The notes beneath the pieces are model-generated. The model was not told the DNA's origin and made no database searches. It worked only from the letters and a program-made list of their open reading frames with translations. Of a stretch of DNA of 64,000 nucleotides, positions 60,551 through 64,000 are shown one piece after another (position 1 is the first letter of the stretch; the number at the start of each line of letters is the position of its first letter). Origin of the DNA: DASXHY01 sp035552155 (GTDB lineage Bacteria; Verrucomicrobiota; Verrucomicrobiia; Limisphaerales; DASXHY01); the NCBI GenBank assembly GCA_035552155.1, contig DASZLX010000028.1:1-64000 (forward strand), in the 5' to 3' direction. The position numbers and the translations under genes were made by a program.

Positions 60551-61858
60551 CTAAATCACAGTCCCATGTGGCACGATCCCATTCTTGGGAATGATCACCA
60601 CTCCGTCCCGAATGAAATACAACGGGTGGTCCGCGTTTTCCGGCTTGCCCGCCGGCGAGATCACCACGTTGTTTCCGATGCGCGCGTTCTTGTCGATGAT
60701 GGCGTTTTCGATGCGGCAATTGGAACCCACCCCGATGCGGGGGTGGCCCGCTTTTTCATTGGATTCGATGGACTCGCTCGATTCGTAATAATCGCAACCC
60801 AGCAAAATCACGCGGTTCAATTCCGTGCCCGCGCCCACCACGCTGCGAATGCCGACAATACTATGGTGAATGTGAGCGTGGTTCAGGATGCAACCATCGG
60901 AAATCACCGCATGATCGATTTGCGCGCCGTTGATTTTCGAGCCGGGCAAAAACCGTGGCCGGGTGAAAATGGGCGAGCTCATGTCGAAAAAATTAAACCT
61001 GGGCAACTCCGCCGTGACATCCAGGTTGGCGTCGAAAAACGAGCGGATGGTTCCGATGTCCTCCCAGTAACCCTGGAAGACGTACGAAAAAACGCGATGC
61101 GTTTCAATCGCGCTGGGAATGATGTGTTTGCCGAAATCCGTGAGCGTGTTTTCGAGCAGCTTGCGCAGAACGTCGCGCGTGAAGACGTAAATGCCCATCG
61201 AGGCGAGAAACAATTCGCGTCCATCGGCGATGCCCAGCTTGGAAAACCACTCCGGCGGCAGCTTCAGCGAGTCCTGCAGGGCGGGGTCCTTGGGCTTTTC
61301 GACAAAGCGCGTGATGCGCCGTTCCTCGTTCATCTGCATGATGCCGAAGGACTGCGAATCGCGCCGCGAGACGGGGATGGTCGCGATGGTGATGTCGGCG
61401 CCGCTTTCGGCGTGCTGATTGATGATGTCGCGGAAATCCATCCGGTAGAGCTGGTCGCCGCTCAGAATCAGCAGGTACTCGAAATCGTGGGTGAGAAAAT
61501 GCATCAGGTTTTTGCGCACGGCATCGGCGGTGCCCTGATACCAGGAGGTGTCGGCAAAAGTTTGTTCCGCCGCCAGCAACTCTACGAACCCGCCGGAAAA
61601 ATGATCGAACTTGTAGGACTGCGAGATGTGCCGGTGCAGCGAGGCGGAGTTAAATTGGGTCAGCAAATAAATCCGGCGCAGGCCGGAATTAATGCAGTTG
61701 GAAATGGGAATGTCGACGATGCGGTATTTGCCCGCCAGCGGCACGGCTGGTTTGGCGCGCTCCTTGGTGAGCGGAAACAGCCGCGTGCCCTGCCCGCCAC
61801 CCATGATGACGGAAAGCACGTTGCTTGTATTAATCGTCTGCCGGCCGGTTTGCGACAT
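60551..61858 (-). CDS. glgC: Glucose-1-phosphate adenylyltransferase (ADP-glucose pyrophosphorylase)
   Basis: A 435-residue enzyme with an N-terminal nucleotidyltransferase domain (GGGQGTRLFPLTKERAKPAVP, then FADTSWYQGTADAVRKN, SGDQLYRMDF, FVEKPKDP) and a C-terminal left-handed beta-helix with hexapeptide repeats (GCILNHAHIHHSIVG, RIGNNVVISP). It makes ADP-glucose from glucose-1-phosphate and ATP, the committed step of bacterial glycogen synthesis. The length and motifs are typical of GlgC. It lies between the small membrane protein gene and a hairpin-rich spacer; no other glg genes are in the window. Confidence 0.93.
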   Translation of the reverse strand: MSQTGRQTINTSNVLSVIMGGGQGTRLFPLTKERAKPAVPLAGKYRIVDIPISNCINSGLRRIYLLTQFNSASLHRHISQSYKFDHFSGGFVELLAAEQTFADTSWYQGTADAVRKNLMHFLTHDFEYLLILSGDQLYRMDFRDIINQHAESGADITIATIPVSRRDSQSFGIMQMNEERRITRFVEKPKDPALQDSLKLPPEWFSKLGIADGRELFLASMGIYVFTRDVLRKLLENTLTDFGKHIIPSAIETHRVFSYVFQGYWEDIGTIRSFFDANLDVTAELPRFNFFDMSSPIFTRPRFLPGSKINGAQIDHAVISDGCILNHAHIHHSIVGIRSVVGAGTELNRVILLGCDYYESSESIESNEKAGHPRIGVGSNCRIENAIIDKNARIGNNVVISPAGKPENADHPLYFIRDGVVIIPKNGIVPHGTVI

Positions 61859-62003
61859 AACAAAATTCCTTTCGCGCGAGATTCTGGAAGGAAGTTATAC
61901 GCCGCCTGCACAACCGGCAAGGCGCAGTTTTACCCGGAGGTGAAATTCAAAACGCCTGTAAAATCCACGTTCGAGCCGGACTGGCGATGTCGTGGTGTGG
62001 GGC

Positions 62004-62116
62004 GCAGGCGTCTCGCCTGCGAGTTCATGAGGCGTGCTCGCCTCGTGTTTCTTTGGGCGCATTCACGCCTTACGTTGCGCCGCTGAACGCGGCGCTGACG
62101 GCGCAAGCGCGCCGTC
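62004..62116. repeat. Array of four consecutive hairpins between rnr and glgC
   Basis: Perfect stems lie in a row: GCAGGCG/CGCCTGC (62004-62020), GAGGCG/CGCCTC (62029-62044), GCGCCGC/GCGGCGC (62077-62095) and GACGGCGC/GCGCCGTC (62097-62116), with loops of three to five bases. Only one of the gaps exceeds ten bases. This looks like a REP/BIME-like intergenic element rather than a single terminator. Confidence 0.75.
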
Positions 62117-62136
62117 CCTACCCTAGCCGCGACCGG

Positions 62137-64000
62137 TCAGCGACGTCGGGACTTTCGCTGGCGACCGCCGCCCGGTTTCCGATCGTCGAACTTCCGAGCG
62201 CCTGGTTGTGGATTACGGTCCCAACGCGATTTCTCTCCCGAGCGCCCCGCGGGCAGCGGACGTTTCGATTGCGCCCCGCTTTCTTTCGCCAACCGGAAAT
62301 CCACCTGTTTCTTGAAACTGTCCACTTTGGCCACCTGCACCTCGACGCGATCGCCAAGCCGAATCATCCGGCGATTGCGGCGGCCAATCAATTGGCTGCG
62401 CTCGGTGTCGAAAATATAAAAATCGTCTTCGAGGCTCGAAATAGGCACCAGGCCGCTCATCGCCAGGCCCGACACATCCACGAAAAATCCGAAGTTGCGG
62501 ACATCGATCACCAGCGCCGGGTAACGCGGCGGATTCGGCGATTTCAATTGCGCCTTGAGAAACGCGTAGAGCTTCACATCCTTGCTGTCCCGCTCCGCAT
62601 CCGCGGAATTTCTTTCGGTGTCGGAAATATGGTCGGCGGTTTCCTTGAGTGAATGCGCCGCGCCGTGGCTCTTTTGAAATAATGCGCGATGCACCACCAG
62701 GTCCGCATAACGCCGGATGGGCGAGGTGAAATGCGCGTACTTGGTCTTGGCCAGGCCATAGTGGCCCAGCGGTTCGACCGCGTAACGCGCGCGCATGAGC
62801 GAACGCAGGAAACCGATTTTCAGCGCCGGGCCGATGGCCAGCGTGCCCAGCTTCTCGAGCAGCTTTTGAACTTCAACCCGTTTCGTCAGGTTGCCCGCCG
62901 GAATATGATGGCTGAGCACTTCCTCGCGATATTCACGCAAGCGCCGCTCGTCGGGCGGCTCGTGCACGCGATAAATCGCCGGCACGCCCTGCGCCATGAG
63001 TTGGCCCGCGACGGCTTCATTGGCCAGCAGCATGTATTCCTCGATCAACTGGTGCGAAACATCGTTCTCCACGCGTTCGATGCTCGAAATGCGCCCGCGC
63101 TCGTCCAAACGAATTTTCATTTCCGGAAAATCCAGATCGAGCGAGCCCGCCTTGAATCGCAGCCGCCGGATTTTCTGCGCCAGCGCATTTGCGTCATGCA
63201 ACATCCGCTCAATCGCACCGGACGGCTCGCGCTGCAAAACCGCCAGCACTTCCTTGTAGGTGAACCGGCGTTGGGAATGGATTACCGCGGGGTAAAATTT
63301 CGTCTTCAACACCCGGCCCTCGGCCGAAATCAAAAACTCCACGCACTTCGTCAGGCGATCCACATTGGGTTTCAGCGAACAGAGCTCGTTGCTCAACGCC
63401 TCCGGCAGCATGGGAATGACGCGGTCTACAAGATAAGTGGAATTTCCGCGTACCCGGGCCTCGTCGTCCAGGGCGGTGCCGGGCTTCACGTAATTCGAGA
63501 CGTCGGCAATGTGCACCCACAGCTTCCATTCGTCGCGCCCGGTCCGTTGCAGACAGATGGCGTCGTCAAAATCCTTCGCGTCATCGGGATCGATGGTAAC
63601 CACGGGATGCGCCCGGCAATCTTCCCGCCCGGCCAATTCCTGCGGCTGGACGGTGGTCCCGATGGCGCGCGCCTCCTGCAAAACATTTTTTGGAAAATGC
63701 AGCGGGAGCGAGTATTGGCGCAGCACCGACAGCATGTCCACGCCCTCCTCGTCCGGCGAGCCGAGTACCTCGACGATTTCGCCCTCGGGGTTCGTGTGGC
63801 GCGTTTCCCATTCGTGCAATTCCACCACCACCTTGTCGCCGACGTTCGCGGGCCGGCCCACGTCGCGCGGCGGCGGCACATAAATATCGTGCGGCATGCG
63901 CGGGTCGTCGGGAATGACGTACAAAAAACGCGGGCTGCGCTGCAACGTGCCCACGATTTGCGTGCGCTTGCGTTCCAGAATGCGAATCACCGCGCCGGTC
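62137..64000 (-). CDS. rnr: Ribonuclease R (5' partial)
   Basis: About 620 residues of an RNase II/R-type 3'-5' exoribonuclease; the start lies beyond the right edge. A cold-shock-like region (about 1-60) is followed by the RNB catalytic domain with VTIDPDDAKDFDDAI (metal-binding Asp residues), GNSTYLVDRVIPMLP and HFTSPIRRYADLVVHR, and an S1 RNA-binding domain (FFVDVSGLAMSGLVPIS) near the C-terminus, then a basic Arg/Lys/Gly-rich tail. RNase R degrades structured RNA and takes part in rRNA and tmRNA-linked decay. The gene ends about 20 bases after the hairpin array. Confidence 0.92.
   Translation of the reverse strand, partial: TGAVIRILERKRTQIVGTLQRSPRFLYVIPDDPRMPHDIYVPPPRDVGRPANVGDKVVVELHEWETRHTNPEGEIVEVLGSPDEEGVDMLSVLRQYSLPLHFPKNVLQEARAIGTTVQPQELAGREDCRAHPVVTIDPDDAKDFDDAICLQRTGRDEWKLWVHIADVSNYVKPGTALDDEARVRGNSTYLVDRVIPMLPEALSNELCSLKPNVDRLTKCVEFLISAEGRVLKTKFYPAVIHSQRRFTYKEVLAVLQREPSGAIERMLHDANALAQKIRRLRFKAGSLDLDFPEMKIRLDERGRISSIERVENDVSHQLIEEYMLLANEAVAGQLMAQGVPAIYRVHEPPDERRLREYREEVLSHHIPAGNLTKRVEVQKLLEKLGTLAIGPALKIGFLRSLMRARYAVEPLGHYGLAKTKYAHFTSPIRRYADLVVHRALFQKSHGAAHSLKETADHISDTERNSADAERDSKDVKLYAFLKAQLKSPNPPRYPALVIDVRNFGFFVDVSGLAMSGLVPISSLEDDFYIFDTERSQLIGRRNRRMIRLGDRVEVQVAKVDSFKKQVDFRLAKESGAQSKRPLPAGRSGEKSRWDRNPQPGARKFDDRKPGGGRQRKSRRR

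Noticed and set aside
60566..62086. Plus-strand open frame of 506 codons
   Set aside because: Antisense to glgC, whose motifs are unequivocal on the other strand.
1..64000. tRNA, rRNA or riboswitch genes
   Set aside because: Spacers were scanned for cloverleaf arms and known leader motifs and none was convincing; weak candidates cannot be excluded without a covariance search.

Overview
The window looks like chromosomal DNA of a Gram-negative, didermal bacterium, most likely a member of the Verrucomicrobiota close to Pedosphaera/Limisphaerales. This is inference from content: Ig-like, RCC1 and SBBP giant proteins, an ECF sigma factor fused to a secretin-like domain, and many orphan LuxR-type response regulators, beside a full outer-membrane assembly set (BamA, Skp/OmpH, TamB). 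Coding density is high, most genes lie on the minus strand, and no rRNA, tRNA or CRISPR array was found.

Layout. 1-700: end of a metallo-beta-lactamase-fold hydrolase; 788-1573: family 2 glycosyltransferase. 13253 down to 1839: a minus-strand run of eight membrane-related genes (ABC-2 permease, three SPFH/HflK/HflC-type proteins, a P1B metal ATPase, an ABC ATPase, a second ABC-2 permease and an uncharacterised anchored protein), the best candidate for an undescribed membrane system. 13441-22655: housekeeping and metabolic genes (RsmD, HDOD protein, GT9, a membrane protein, TamB, DUF1697, a truncated-type aldo/keto reductase). 22696-32624: secreted RCC1 propeller protein, Skp, a secreted SBBP protein placed between skp and bamA, BamA and DnaB. 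32849-42518: a 2272-residue VWA/Ig surface protein, an outer-membrane barrel and two response regulators without a kinase. 42708-44705: ABC-F protein.

Accessory region 45179-54804. A low-GC three-gene toxin-antitoxin-like cassette (DUF4411 PIN-like toxin, XRE-ImmA/IrrE protease, ribbon-helix-helix-like protein) is preceded by a 25-bp palindrome over its promoter and abuts a transposase remnant. Then come the sigma-secretin fusion, DUF4256, two zinc-ribbon proteins and an SPFH protein resembling Bacillus YdjG/YdjI. A GxxExxY nuclease-like gene is bracketed by two pairs of inverted repeats and has a decayed copy of the next gene's 5' end on its far side: a likely mobile cassette. Long intergenic inverted repeats follow.

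54894-64000: mostly core genes (YebC, S21 with an overlapping small upstream gene, desaturase, exported MsrB, a methyltransferase/membrane protein pair with a 21-residue microprotein, GlgC, RNase R running off the right end). Functions rest on motif recognition by eye; no database search was run.
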